Shown in pieces: positions 11,501 to 24,086 of a DNA stretch of 64,000 bases (positions within the stretch are counted from its first letter, which is position 1; each line of letters begins with the position of its first letter). This stretch comes from Lithospermum erythrorhizon (lineage: Eukaryota > Streptophyta > Magnoliopsida > Boraginales > Boraginaceae), in contig JADFUC010000852.1 of assembly GCA_019722365.1 (NCBI GenBank), positions 248,001 to 312,000 of the forward strand. The letters are read 5' to 3'. The notes beneath the pieces were generated by a model. The model made no database searches, had not been told where the DNA came from, and saw only the letters and a list, made by a program, of their open reading frames with translations. The position numbers and the translations under genes are program-made.

Positions 11501-14500
11501 TTCATGAGAAAAAATAGTCAAAAGTACATCGAAAATGTAAAAGTGCACTTTTTGAAATAAAAATTTAGACTAAAACGACAAAAAAAAAATGGAGGGAGTA
11601 TCTTTTTTCTGTGTTTGACTTTGTATTCTGTTGCACCTACGTAAGTTAAGATATTGTTGGTAACCTCATATTACTATATATATAATTGCAGGTTGTTTGT
11701 AATGCCAACCGACTTGCAGATCTGGTGAAACAGAAGAAAAGTAAGCAAAATTGGCTTGATTATTATCAATTGAAGTATTCCAGAAACCCATCAAATCGTC
11801 CGATGAAAAAGGTACAGTGAAATTCTTTATTCTCAATATGTCACCGGAGTCCCAGTAGCCTTATTAACTAAGGCAGCAATGTGTAAACAAGCATGTCAAT
11901 GAATTTTGGTACTAATCTTTCGTTTACTCTTGTAGACCGGTTTTTGGGGCTGTTTGGGGAAAAAGTGGATGCTATTGATTATCAGACAGCTGAGATCGAG
12001 ACGCTAACGAAAGAGGTAATTTCTGGTCCTTATTCACTGTTTTCATCCTATAAGTTGTGCAACTCTTGTTCTAAGTCACTTGCGCATTCAGAATCATAAG
12101 TTCTCCCTCCATGATGGCACTATACTCTGTTTCTTTCTATGTTTTTATAATTGCATGTGTTAGATTCCAATAACATCATATATTTTCCAATAGATTTCCT
12201 TTAATACAGTTAGGATAAGCTTCTGATACTTTTTTGTTGAAGTTGCCAAATAGTATTCCCGTGCCTGGTTCTTTGCACTCGTGTGCATTGTGTTTCTCCT
12301 ATGTCAATGCAATGAGTTATGTTCCTTGCTTCATGTCACTCAGTGGACACTTTATTGCTAGTAATACATTGTTTCCGATGGTTAGTTTGTGCACGGCTTT
12401 ATACCGAGTCATTTTGAGATTTACCTTCTTGTACAGATGGATGCTGAGAGGGGAAAAGTCATCAATGATCCCAAGTCCATCATGCCAGCTTCATTCGTGT
12501 CCTTTAAAAGTCGGTGGGGGGCTGCAGTATGTGCACAGACACAGCAATCCAGGGATCCAACTATATGGTTGACAGAGTGGGCGCCCGAGCCACGTGATGT
12601 GTACTGGGAGAATTTGGCAATTCCTTTTGTTTCATTGACAATTAGGAGGCTTATTATTGGTGTTGCTTTCTTTTTCCTCACATTCTTTTTCATGATCCCT
12701 ATCACAATGGTTCAGACGATGGCAAGTATTGAGGGTCTTGAGAAGAGAGCATCATTTCTGAAGGGCGTTATTGAAGTGTAAGTGAGCTTGGAATGTCCCC
12801 TCTTGCCTTCCTTCTAAGGTCACTTAAAAATTCTGGATCTAAATTTGAGATTCACAGAACAATCAGTGTGGACGCTTGGTGACTGTTGTGCTATATTCTC
12901 ATTATTATAGTCTTAACCATCTTAATTGCTATCCATATGGTGTAATATAACAGAAATTGGTATTGATCCCTTGTTAGTTATTGTAAAGTGTGCTTTAGTT
13001 TTCAAATTAAATTATGAACAATATAGCTAGCTATCAGATATTTTGTCGTTCTGTACTAATACTTTAATTCGCTTGACTGACTGACATTGTTATTTATTTC
13101 ATAGACCTTTTATCAAGTCATTTATCCAGGGGGTTTTACCTGGTCTTGCTCTGAAGATTTTCCTCATATTTCTACCGACCATATTAATGATAATGTCAAA
13201 GTTTGAAGGCTTTTTGAGCATATCTGCTCTGGAGAGAAGATCTGCTTCAAGATATTATCTATTCAACTTTGTAAATGTTTTCCTCGGGAGCATTATTGCT
13301 GGTGCTGCATTTGAACAACTTAACACGTTTATTCATCAGTCAGCGAACGAGTATGTCATTTACTCTGTTTTCATGTCAATGTAGTCTGGTCGATAGAATC
13401 GATCAGTTAACTTATCTGTTTGCAAATCTGATAAATGGTATTGAGATAGGGGCCTCTTTTCTTGAACTTTTTGGGTTCCATGGACTAAAATCGTGAAGTT
13501 CTTTCAAAAGGAGAAAACGCATGTTGAAGTACTGCTTGGAGGGCTAGGGCTCTCTTTTTTTCATTGAAGTTGTTGGACTGTAGACTAAATTTTGAACTAC
13601 ACTTAGATGTAAGTTTTACTAAAGGAGAAAAGAGAATGTTAAAACTCTGTTAGGAGAGCTAGGAAACATGAATTCAATTATATTGCAGCTTTTTTCCATT
13701 CTGGATAATCATTAAGTATGGTCTGTTTAGCAATATAAACATGTCAATACTTGTGATGTATGATTAACCCTTTCTAGTTCTTCGTTTTCTAGCTATTGGT
13801 CCATAATTTGATGTATATGTCTGTGCTGTCTATACTTGTTGTCATAAATGTTTACAATTGAATTTTGATGCAGTATTCCGAAGATTATTGGTGTGGCTAT
13901 ACCGATGAAGGCAACTTTCTTTATTACATACATAATGGTTGATGGCTGGGCTGGTGTAGCAGGGGAAGTTCTGAGGCTGAAGCCTCTAATAATCTTTCAC
14001 TTAAAGAATTTCTTTCTTGTGAAGACTGAAAAGGATAGAGAAGAGGCAATGGATCCAGGAAGTCTTGGTTTTAACACTGGGGAACCTCAAATCCAACTCT
14101 ATTTTCTGCTAGGTCTTGTGTATGCTGTGGTTACGCCATTACTGCTACCTTTCATTCTGATATTCTTTGGCTTAGCATATGTTGTATTTCGTCATCAGGT
14201 AATTAACTCTTTTGGATGGCATACACTCCATTATGATTTTGGGCATTTACAATTTACCCCTCAAATATGACCACAGCATTTTGACCTAGTTGTGATCCTT
14301 ATTTGTTATCCTTAGACAAATTAGTTATGCCTGCATAATTTGTATTAGAGAGGAAACTGGAAAACAAAGGGGGAATAGAAAATCCAAACGAGTTCATCAA
14401 ACATAGAGCAATTGTGTTTTATTCTTGGGTTGGACTTTGGAGGGTCTTCATTATAGGATCCAAATCTTCATTGGAGGTGCTGTTAGTACAATTGTAGAGA

Positions 14501-16032
14501 ATCCAAATGGTTCACCGAACATATAATTTTGCTTCTTGTAACAAGCAATTTGTTCTTAATGCACCAATATTGCAATTGGTATGGGTTTGGAGGGGATCTT
14601 AGTAATAGTATCACACTTTTTTGGAGCATCCAAATCTTCATTAGAGGTGGTGTTAATTAAAGGATCCAAAAATTACCCAAATCAGTTTTGTTGAACCCAA
14701 CATGATTTCTGTATTATGCAACAAGCATAATATGTTTGTTGTACAAGTACTGCAGTTATCATGGGTTCTGATGTGAGTGATGTGGGTTTAGACCTCGGTA
14801 GCTTCTTGTTACGTCTTCATGTACTTCATTCTTGCATGTTGGTCTTTTCCTTATCTTCCTCTTCCTCTTCTGATTTCTGAGCACAACATAGTCTCTTAGT
14901 AGATATACTTCAGTGAACCTTCCATATGTGTGGTCTCTCCTCATACCTTTTTGATGCTATCCTTCTTTTTTGTTATATCTAGTAAGATCTTTTTCCTAAA
15001 ATGCAGATCATAAATGTATATAACCAAGAATATGAAAGTTCTGCTGCATTTTGGCCAGATGTCCATGGACGTATAGTTTGTGCCTTGGTTATCTCACAAT
15101 TATTTCTCATGGGCCTATTAAGTACGAAGGAGGCTGCTCTGTCAACTCCCCTACTTATTGCACTTCCGGTTTTGACTATCTGGTTTCACTTGTTCTGCAA
15201 AGGCCGATACGAACCAGCTTTCATCCGTTATCCTCTGCAGGTACTTCAGTAGCTTCAACTTGAAATTGACGACATTTTGCAGATTAAAATTTTGCATTTG
15301 TGATGTTTCTTAACAAATTTTGTGGATGTTTTCTTAAATGATGGCCCTGAATAGTAAAGTTGGAGGTTGTCTTACCTTATGTGCCTGTCCAACTCATTTT
15401 GTCTAGGTTTGGAGTTGGCGATTTATAGTTATCATCGTAATTATTGTTTGGAGTACTATCTTTGGCTAATTATTTTGTTTGCACTTTTTGGTTTTATGTG
15501 AGAGTGAAATGCTTTCTCTTTGGGGGTACCCTGTTAAGTTCAAGCTTCTGTGTAAAGATTAAAGATTGCTAGCTTATTAATGCATTTAGCCCTGTGGATT
15601 CCACTGTTATGACATCATTGATATTTATTAATTTTTAACATTGAGATTCAGGTTATTTGTTCTGTTTACTGACATGATGTGCCCCCAACCTTCGTCGTGC
15701 GTTTATTCATTTTTAACAATGATGCATGGTGGCCTTAATAATCTTGATTGTATTGGGTTTGCTCTCTCAAATTTCTTGTGGATCTTTCTCGCTGTTGTGA
15801 ATTTCAGGAAGCAATGATGAAAGATACTCTGGAGAGAGCTAGGGACCCAAAGGTGAACCTTAAAGCATATCTGCAAAATGCATATATCCATCCAGTGTTC
15901 AAAAATAGTGACAACGACGAGGATGATGATGACGAGAAATTCACAGGGGAGACCGAGCTAGTTCCCACAAAACGCCAGTCACGTCGCAATACTCCTGCAC
16001 CCAGCAAAGTCAGTGGGGGATCTTCACCATAA
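8543..16032 (+). CDS. OSCA1: OSCA1-type (DUF221/CSC1-like) calcium-permeable channel, frameshifted in exon 6
   Basis: OSCA proteins are plasma-membrane cation channels opened by membrane tension or hyperosmotic stress. Eleven coding exons were read: 8543-8853, 9403-9549, 9683-9818, 10000-10101, 11692-11811, 11936-12015, 12437-12777, 13105-13350, 13874-14198, 15007-15240, 15808-16032. Spliced length is about 755 codons, close to the usual 770. In order: N-terminal TM (MATLQDIVLSAAINILSA), two further early TMs, the cytosolic RRM-like loop (VRNIPPDTDESVGECVEHFF), FLGLFGEKVDAID, the WxxP..YWENLAIP segment, the pore-region TMs (exons 7-10), and a cytosolic tail with an acidic run DNDEDDDDEK. Splice phases all agree except exon 6. 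That exon is 80 bases long, because the T run after ACCGG has five Ts where the family frame needs six; read as given, a TAA at 12005-12007 ends the protein near residue 295. Everything downstream is intact, so an assembly error or a very young null allele is likely. Confidence 0.93.
10728..11311. mobile_element. Solo LTR in intron 4 of OSCA
   Basis: The element begins TGTTAGGATT and ends ACTCCAACA, an inverted TG..CA terminus typical of Copia-type LTRs. It is flanked by the 5-bp direct repeat ATATT (10723-10727 and 11312-11316). At 584 bp, with no primer-binding site, internal region or second LTR, it is best read as a solo LTR left by recombination between two LTRs. The 3' half (about 11100-11290) is clearly more GC-rich than the intron around it. 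Confidence 0.8.
11371..11600. mobile_element. Stowaway MITE in intron 4 of OSCA
   Basis: Starts TACTCCCTCCG and ends with its complement GGAGGGAGTA, with TA at each border, the Stowaway signature. About 230 bp, AT-rich, no ORF. It shares internal sequence with the element at 40180 (for example ATATAATTGGTTGGTTGATA), so both belong to one subfamily. Confidence 0.85.
13507..13664. repeat. Degenerate direct duplication in OSCA intron 8
   Basis: A segment with AAAGGAGAAAAC..GGAGGGCTAGG at 13507-13551 recurs in altered form at 13620-13664. Period is about 113 bases. Confidence 0.5.
14430..14760. repeat. Degenerate tandem duplication in OSCA intron 9
   Basis: Two units about 170 bases long. ATCCAAATCTTCATT occurs at 14458 and again at 14628, with matching flanks such as TGTAACAAGCAA/ATGCAACAAGCA later in each unit. 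Confidence 0.6.
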
Positions 16033-16266
16033 TCGTTGCCGGATATTAAGGATACTTCCTTTCCTTGAAACTACTAAGAAGTCTTGGAAAGGGTCTCTGG
16101 ATATAATCATAGATAGGTTATGAGAGTGCCCAACTCTTGATTCTCGTCAATACACAAAATTATGTATGTATTGTACAATCATTTAAAAGGGAATGCATGT
16201 ACATAGATTTGAGGATTGTAATGTGTTTATTCATTTTGTAATTGCGTCAGATTAACTAACATATTT

Positions 16267-16350
16267 AAATTTGAGCTTTTATTACTAGTTCTGGATTTTG
16301 GATTATCTAAATTTGAGTTTTTATTACTAGTTCTGGATTTTGGATTATCT
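16267..16350. repeat. Tandem 42-bp duplication
   Basis: Two nearly identical 42-base units (16267-16308 and 16309-16350) that differ at one base, just downstream of the OSCA stop, probably in or near the 3' UTR. Confidence 0.85.
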
Positions 16351-18338
16351 AGACTTTTCATGTGATTGGTACTTTTTCACTACTTTAAATAAGATGTTAT
16401 CGATCCATCTATGTCACTTAAAAAGGCAATAAAAAATCATACTCTTGGAGACTTGGAGTCTTGGTAATGACGAAAAGTCAACAAAGTCAGCCAGCATACG
16501 AACCTAACGTCGTGTTTGGTTTCAAATCAAAGATGCATGGAATGAATAAAGGGTTAATGGCCTCTTCGATCATTATCATTCGACAGACACGCTTCAAAAC
16601 GTATTCATTTGATTACACATATTTCAAAAACGCCCCGCTGCATTATTCAATAAACGGGATATTAAGTTTGACTTTTGCTTCAAATTAACAGGGGTAAAAT
16701 TATCCAATACTAATTTTTTAGATAATTTTAATAAAATATTCGAAACATGTATGATCGAACTTGACATTAACCCATGAATAAATTATTAATAAGATAAACC
16801 AATATGGAGTATTAATAAGATAAATTGATGTCAAAACTTTAGAAGGAAAATTTTAAAAAATAATTGAAAGGAGTGTAATTAATGGATAAATTTAAACAAA
16901 TAAACAAAAATTCTACACTATCAATTATTGTATCTCTCGAAATTAATTATAACAGATAAAAGTTGGTCAGACTTTTGTTTTCTTGAACCACACAAACTAA
17001 AAGTTAATTAGCTGTTTGCCTCCGAACTGCCATACTAGCTATTTCCTAATTTTGCAATCTTTTTCAAACTTCGTTTCCCTGTATTTCTATCTTTTCTGAC
17101 CTATCTCTATACTTTCCATCTTATCTCAATTGTCCCCTCATCCCATTTTTCACATTTAAATTCATTTTTTCGCTAAAAGCTTCCCATCTCAATCGTTAAT
17201 CAATGACTATTTTATTCTAACACTACACTAAAGTATATATCATTTTTTAAATATTTTACATAATTAAAATAAACTCCCACCCCCTTTATTCTTTAAAGAC
17301 CCCACCCCACCCCTCTACCCCTCCATCACTACTGACGCCACCCATCCCACAACCCTCACTCCATTAGCAAAAAACCTAAAAGCTCAACACCCCCAACCCA
17401 ATTCATTTAACACTTGTCCCATTTTGATCTAGTTTTCGAATGATCATTTCATGGATGGTTAATCAAGAGTTTAAGTGTTTATTTTCTCAAAGGATTTAGG
17501 ATTTAGTTTGACCTTTAATTGCTTGCTCAAACAATCGATCAGACCGCTAAACTTTGATTTATCTATTTGAGTTTGGGAACCCGCTATTCTTCTTTATTAT
17601 GTGAACACGAGAAATGATGTGAGCTACTCTTAAGATTTATTATTCAAATTCAAAATGCGTCCTAAGTGGGGTTCGGGGTGAAAATGGGTACTTACTTCGT
17701 GGATAATAAACGGTATTGAATAATTATGTATCTTTTTGTTTTCATTAGGTCCATATAATGTCGTATTCTTGATTTCTTATGGTTTCATTGGTGAGAAAAT
17801 CAAGGTCCAAGACAAAATTCTCACATTTAAGCTAGCAACTCCAACCAACGCCACCTCCGCTCAACCCGCAAGAACGATTTCAAAGGCGTAAAGCGCGCGC
17901 GAATTGGGCTGGGGGAGCAGGTGTTTAAAATAAGAAATAGAGTTGTGTTTATTTTAATTTTATGTAAAATATTTAAATCATGTGTCTCTATTTTAGTTCA
18001 TATATTTTAGCATAGTTGCTAGAGATAAACAGTCATTTGATTGCAATCGGATGGTAAGTTTTGCAATGTAAAAAATGAATTTTAACCAAAAATCGGCCGA
18101 GGGGCAATAAAACAAGATAGCATGACAAGCCTGAAAAATATATAGTGCGACAAGTATGCTCGACAAAATCGCAGAAAGCCTGCATAAAACAGTTAATTAG
18201 CCTAAACTAAAGGACACTAGTAAAGCTTGTATAGTGTTGCCCCCAAATGGTCAACCAAACACAAATTAATGAAGCACAGGTAATAAAACTGGAAGGCAAC
18301 TGAAAAACCCAATAATCTAGCAAGCAAAATAAAATAAA
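16351..18338. other. Intergenic between OSCA and CRT3
   Basis: No gene seen. A pyrimidine-rich stretch (about 17270-17400) and a short GC-rich patch with GCGCGCGC (about 17890) are the only unusual parts. The end before 18339 should contain the CRT3 promoter and leader. Confidence 0.5.
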
Positions 18339-21300
18339 ATGAGAGTATTCAAACTACTACAAATATGTTTTCTTTCACTCTTGTGTTCAATCAACTTGGT
18401 TATTGGTGAGATTATTTTTGAAGAACGCTTTGATGGTATGTTTCGCATAGTTTTCTGTATTGCTTAATGGCTACTGTTTTTCTTTTTTATCGCATTCTTG
18501 CAATGTACTCCCTCTTTTTTTTATTTGACCTTTTTATATATCGAGTGCTGCAGTTTTAACCATTAATTAATAATTACTCATTATTTTATAAATATATAAT
18601 TTGTATCATTAGATTCGTCTTTGAAAATAGTTTTATAATATTGTTTTCTTTTAGTTTAATAGTTGATGCACAAGATAATTTATATGAATACGTCAAATAA
18701 AAAGAAAATGGAGGGAGTATCTTCTAGTTGGTAAGAAGAAAAATGCTTTCTTGGAAGTTAAATTTTCTGAAAATGAAATGGGATTTGCAACTGATAAATG
18801 AACTGAATTACTGAAAGCTAACTCAGTTTGTTACTTATGTAGAGTTTGTTAGTTAGTGCTTTAATACTTTAGAATTTATGTTAAATATCTTAAGATTTTG
18901 GATTTATGGGCATAGTAGAGCAGTTTATTGTATGTTTAGTCTATCCTGCTTAGGCCTTTAATCCAGCTTAAGGCAAGTCAAAGCCTTGTGGACTCGGTGT
19001 AGTGCAAACTGAGTCAAACGTTAATTTTAAGTTCGATTGATTTTGAGTCAAAGGCTCGATTTGATTCGATTTGCATTATATGTAATTATTAATTAGTAAT
19101 GTGCATGAACACAAAAAAGCAGATTTTTCTAAGTCAAATGCTCAAATGGAGTCGAGTCTAGTGGAGTACTCGTTATTTTTTGTCAAGTCGGGTTGAATAT
19201 TCATATAAGATCGAGTTCAACCTTATTTTTGTGTTGGGCGTCTAGTTGAGTTGAATTCGTCAAGTTTCAATCCGATTCGACTCGTTTAAAGTTATACTAA
19301 AGCCTGATATTGCTCAATTAATTTGTTGGGTGTTTTGGTAATTTAGTATGGTTTTATTTGTAAAGATGGGTGGCAGAGCAGATGGGTGAAATCAGATTGG
19401 AAGAGGAGTGAAGGGAAAGCTGGACACTTTAAGCACACTGCTGGCAAATGGCATGGTGATCCTGATGATAAGGGTAGGTTTTGTTTGTGTTTCTTATTGA
19501 TTGTTTTTATCGACAATAAGAAATCATCCAAAGTCGTTTGGTTATTGCAAATAGCTTGCTCTAGCTCAGTTTCTTCGAAATAATCTGAAAGACTGTCTTG
19601 TTTATTAGTCTCCAACTTGTTGTATTTTAATGAGGATCCCAGTCATTCTGAATGAGCTTGAAATTGATACAATATATTGCTTAAATGTTATTTAAGGATA
19701 CTGGTTTATCTTTTCTATAAGCTACCTCTGTGATAATCAAGTCAACTAGAGTGACCAATAACGTTATGCAGAAATGGACTGTTTCCTCATCTTATTTCAT
19801 GAACTCAAATGGCCACAATGCATTCCGTGAACTAGTTTATATAACTGATTGTTAATGGTTGTGTTATTTTAGACCAGTAAAACCATTCCAGTAGCATAAA
19901 ACTTGAAATATTTCTCATTTCTGCTCTGTCCTCATAACACGTTGATGTGCATTAACACGGATTGAACTGCCCGGAAAGGATAAATGCAAGATTTGTTTTT
20001 CATTTTCTACTCGGTTTCGTTGAATAGTACACACTATAAAAATCGTTAAGTTGTTGGTTTTGGTCATTTCAGGTCTTCAGACAAGCACAGATGCCAGACA
20101 CTTTGCAATATCAGCAAAAGTTCCAGAGTTCACTAACCAGAATAGAACATTGGTGGTGCAGTACTCAATAAGATTTGAGCAGGATATTGAGTGTGGAGGG
20201 GGATATTTAAAGCTTCTATCTGGATATGTTAATCAAAAGAAATTTGGAGGTGATACGCCTTACAGGTATATAATCGTTTTTAAAAATACAGTTCATTTTT
20301 CTTTTATCAATTGTTACGAAGTGTTCTGTTTAGTTTACACTCTAAATTGTCCTTAAGATGTAAGGAGTATCCTATTAAATAGTACTCCATATATCTTAAG
20401 TGTTCTGTTTAGTCTTGCAAAACCGTTCCATTCCACTAATCTGCTATGGGAGATATGTTCATATATTCGCTTGATTTCCTTAATAAAATTGATCTGTCTT
20501 GAATCCTCTTTTCCTTTGCAGTTTTATGTTTGGACCTGACTTATGCGGCTCACAGACAAAGAAACTCCATGTAATATACTCGTACCAGGGCCAGAATTAC
20601 CCTATAAAAAAGGACCTCCAATGTGAAACCGACAAGTTGACCCACTTCTACACATTTATTCTTAGGCCTGATGCTACTTACAGTATCCTGATTGATGGCC
20701 GAGAAAGGGATTCTGGAAGCTTGTACACAGACTGGGATATTCTTCCTCCACGGAAAGTCAAAGACGTCAATGCCAAAAAGGTAACATTATACTAATGAAC
20801 TTTTTAATTTGAAACTCGGGGTGCACAAATAATCTGACATGCAAACTTTATTTTAACTTATGGGCTCGCATAAACTAATGCAAAATTATCTTGAAATGCG
20901 TTTGAATCTGCTTAGAATTTTGTTTTCTGAACCCTTTAACAATGCCAAAAAGCCTGCAGATTGGGAAGACAAAGAATATATAGATGATCCAAATCATGTC
21001 AAACCTGAGGTAATTAATTTATTCATGTAGATTTAGGTGACCTACTCCTGTTAGCTTCTTATAACCACTTGATACTGCAGGGCTATGACTCAATTCCACG
21101 AGAAATTCCTGATCCAAAAGCTAAAAAGGTTAGACTTCTTCGAAAGACCATTCATGAGATGAAGCTATTCACCCTCTTTCTCTCTCAACATTCATACATA
21201 TTCACCTCAGCTCAAACTGACATCTTTTAAATGTGGTTTACTTGGTCAGCCTGACTACTGGGATGAAGAAGAGGACGGTATATGGAGACCACCCAAAATA

Positions 21301-22592
21301 CCTAATTCAGCGTACAAAGGACCGTGGAAGCCTAAGGTATAAGACTTTCTCGAGTTGGTATCTGATTTTGAAAAGCTTATTGAAATTTAATTTTCCAGTT
21401 TGTTTATCTTTATTACAGAAAATTAAGAATCCAAATTATAAAGGAAAATGGAAAATTCCATGGATAGATAATCCAGGTATCACCAAGAACTGGACTGTAT
21501 CGCTGACATGAATGTTACGTTTCTTCAATAAAGTGTTTACATTCCACTGTTTTGTTGCCTTGGCATCAGAGTTTGAAGATGATCCAGACCTATATGTGTT
21601 GAAGTCAATAAAATATGTTGGCATTGAAGTATGGCAGGTAATTTTTCTTGAGTTCTACAATTACTTGGTTATACTGTCTGCATACTTCAGTATTGGGTTT
21701 TTCTTTACCCGTGTTGTGTTTCAGGTAAAAGCAGGTTCCGTTTATGACAACATTCTCATCTGTGACGACCCTGAGTATGCAAAACAAGTTACTGCAGAAG
21801 TTTTTTCCAACCGAGAGGTGAGTGTGTGGTTGCTTTAATAATACAGCCACATAACTTGTTATTTGATTCAGATTATTTATGGAAGTTAACCTGTATTCAG
21901 GCTGAAAAAGAAGCCTTCGAGGAGGCAGAGAAAGTGAGGAAAGCAAGAGAAGAAGAGGTTGTTTGTTACACTGACTACTCTGGTCTGGTTTTTTTGCCAT
22001 GTCACAAGTTTACCGGAATCATAAATTATGTGGTACTTTCTGATGCAGGAAGCCCAACGAGCACGAGAGGAAGGTGAAAGGAGAAGAAAGGAAAGAGGTC
22101 ATGATCGGAGAAGAGATAGGTATAGGGACAAATATAAGAGGGTGAGTAATCAATATGCTTGGATATATGATCTATATAGTATGTTCCCTTACTTAATCTT
22201 TCTCGACGGAGATTATAAGATCTTTACCTATCTAACCTGCTAAATAACCAGGTATGACTTCTTCTAGAAATATATTTGAACACAACTAAATAATTTCTAA
22301 ATTGTTCCTCTTTGCAGCGTGATCGGCACGATTACATGGATGGCTATCATGTAGGTTCAGATGATTTTCAACATCTATCAATATTCTCCTTTTTGATTTA
22401 TTTTAAACTTTCATGATTGTCAATTAGTCATCCAAGTATCCAAGCAAATTATGCCAGTAGCTTTCAATCAGTTGCTTCATAGATTTTCAGTTTATTGATA
22501 TGCACGGTGAAGTTACTGAGAGCATATTCAATTATATTTGGTTGTGAGTTGTGACACTATTTTCGTGTTATATTTTGCAGGATGAACTTTGA
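18339..22592 (+). CDS. CRT3: Calreticulin-3, ER lectin chaperone
   Basis: Fourteen exons: 18339-18435, 19366-19473, 20073-20265, 20522-20780, 20953-21009, 21081-21128, 21250-21336, 21419-21476, 21570-21637, 21725-21817, 21901-21957, 22049-22141, 22318-22350, 22581-22592; 420 residues, phases consistent throughout. A signal peptide ([20 protein letters not shown]) leads into FEERFD. The globular lectin domain carries [26 protein letters not shown] and [17 protein letters not shown]. The proline-rich P domain has repeated acidic motifs ([56 protein letters not shown]). The C domain is basic and Arg/Lys/Glu-rich, not the long acidic tail of CRT1/2, which marks the plant CRT3 class. The protein ends YHDEL, an ER retrieval signal. 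In Arabidopsis CRT3 retains or helps fold receptor kinases such as EFR and mutant BRI1. The last exon encodes only DEL and stop. Confidence 0.96.
18506..18719. mobile_element. Stowaway MITE in CRT3 intron 1
   Basis: TACTCCCTCTTTTTTTTATT at the left and AATGGAGGGAGTA at the right are terminal inverted repeats bordered by TA. About 214 bp, AT-rich, in the sense-strand intron between exons 1 and 2. Confidence 0.85.
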
Positions 22593-24086
22593 CAACTCGG
22601 TGATTCTCACTTTAAATTGCGTCGTCTTCCGTGTTCCTCTTATATTCTCCACTCAATGCTGGAGTTACTTGGTCCTTACACCCCCCAACTAGATAGGTCA
22701 GCCTACCACGATTGCTTGTTGCGACGTGATGCTGCAGCTATACTGTTTTCTAAGATACTCCAGAATTTCATTAGCTCTGAAGGAGCTTCATGTTGGCTTA
22801 TAATACATTTTGGTATTGTGTTTTGGGTAGGGGATTGTAAGTGTCATCCTTCTTCAATGTTGTCTTAAAAGAAGCTCTCTCTCACTCTTTTACTTAACTT
22901 TTTTCATTGAAGTTTTATGGTTAAGAACCGAAATTTAACTCATACAACAATCAACATAACCAAATGTATGGACAAGTGTGAGCCTAAACATGTAAACAAA
23001 TAGTGTTCCTCTTAATTTGATTGTTTTCATAGATAAAGAAGCAAAGGGGATGCAAACGAACAATGCGATTTAAAATTGTCATTTGATTTTGGTACGACGA
23101 TAATGATATGTACACTTTAGAAGTTGATGTTTGGTAAAAAAAAAATCTGACAAAATTATATTGCCAATGTTGAAAGAATAGAGAAGTAGATGGAAGTGTA
23201 TTTTGTATAAAAAAAAACAAGGGTGTTGAATCTACGAGTTGTTTTTGCAAGTAAAACACGATTTATTGACCTTGTAATGTTTGGTCTTTACAATTCCCAC
23301 ATCGTTCTTCCAATAGAAAATTAAACAGTATTTATATCCAAAGTTTATATTCATAGCTTGTCCTTTGGGGACATCCTGATAAATTGGAACGATACAGTAG
23401 AAGGAGCCATGACCATTTCAAGCAAAGTGATGACACGCACAAATCGAGAAATGGTCCAAATTTTTTTGACAATTTTTTGTTTGTCTTTTTAGGTCGGGTT
23501 TTCTAAAAATCTATTTTTTCTTATATATTCTTGGCATTTCCCTTGTACTTTTTGTAGCCTCTTTGTTCGTGTTTTTGGGGACACTTTTTATTTATGAAGT
23601 TACATTCTTCTTCCAATCGATATTTTTTTCTAAGGTTTCGATTCGGTGAGGGTAATTTTCTTTGAACTTACATTTAAAAGATTTCTTTCTAAAGCTCATT
23701 GTCATATTAGGGATACTCTGTATGAGTTTAAAATGATCTTCCTTTCTAAGATTCTTTCTTTTTTAATTCATTTAACCATTCTGTATCACCAAGTAATAAA
23801 AAATCAAACTAAAAAATGTCAATAATTAATTAGCTAATCAATATAAACACTATACTATATAGTAAATCATTCAACTATATCTACATTTTCCATTTGTAAT
23901 TGATCAGTTAATGACTTTTTTTTATATTATAATATTATTTGATTATAATTTTTCTTATATAATTAAAAATTGATCGATAATGAAAGTTTGATACCATAAA
24001 TTGAATGTATCGACTATCATACAATTACGAACTAACATCATAATTTATTGCAACATAGTGCCAAAAACCACATCAATCTGTCCGAA
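22593..24086. other. CRT3 3' flank and intergenic
   Basis: The first few hundred bases are the likely 3' UTR of CRT3. The rest is AT-rich with no gene. Short ORFs (for example 22617-22868) show no family features. Confidence 0.45.

Noticed and set aside
17270..17400. Pyrimidine- and C-rich stretch considered as a coding or regulatory element
   Set aside because: No frame, splice site or known motif; likely simple composition bias.
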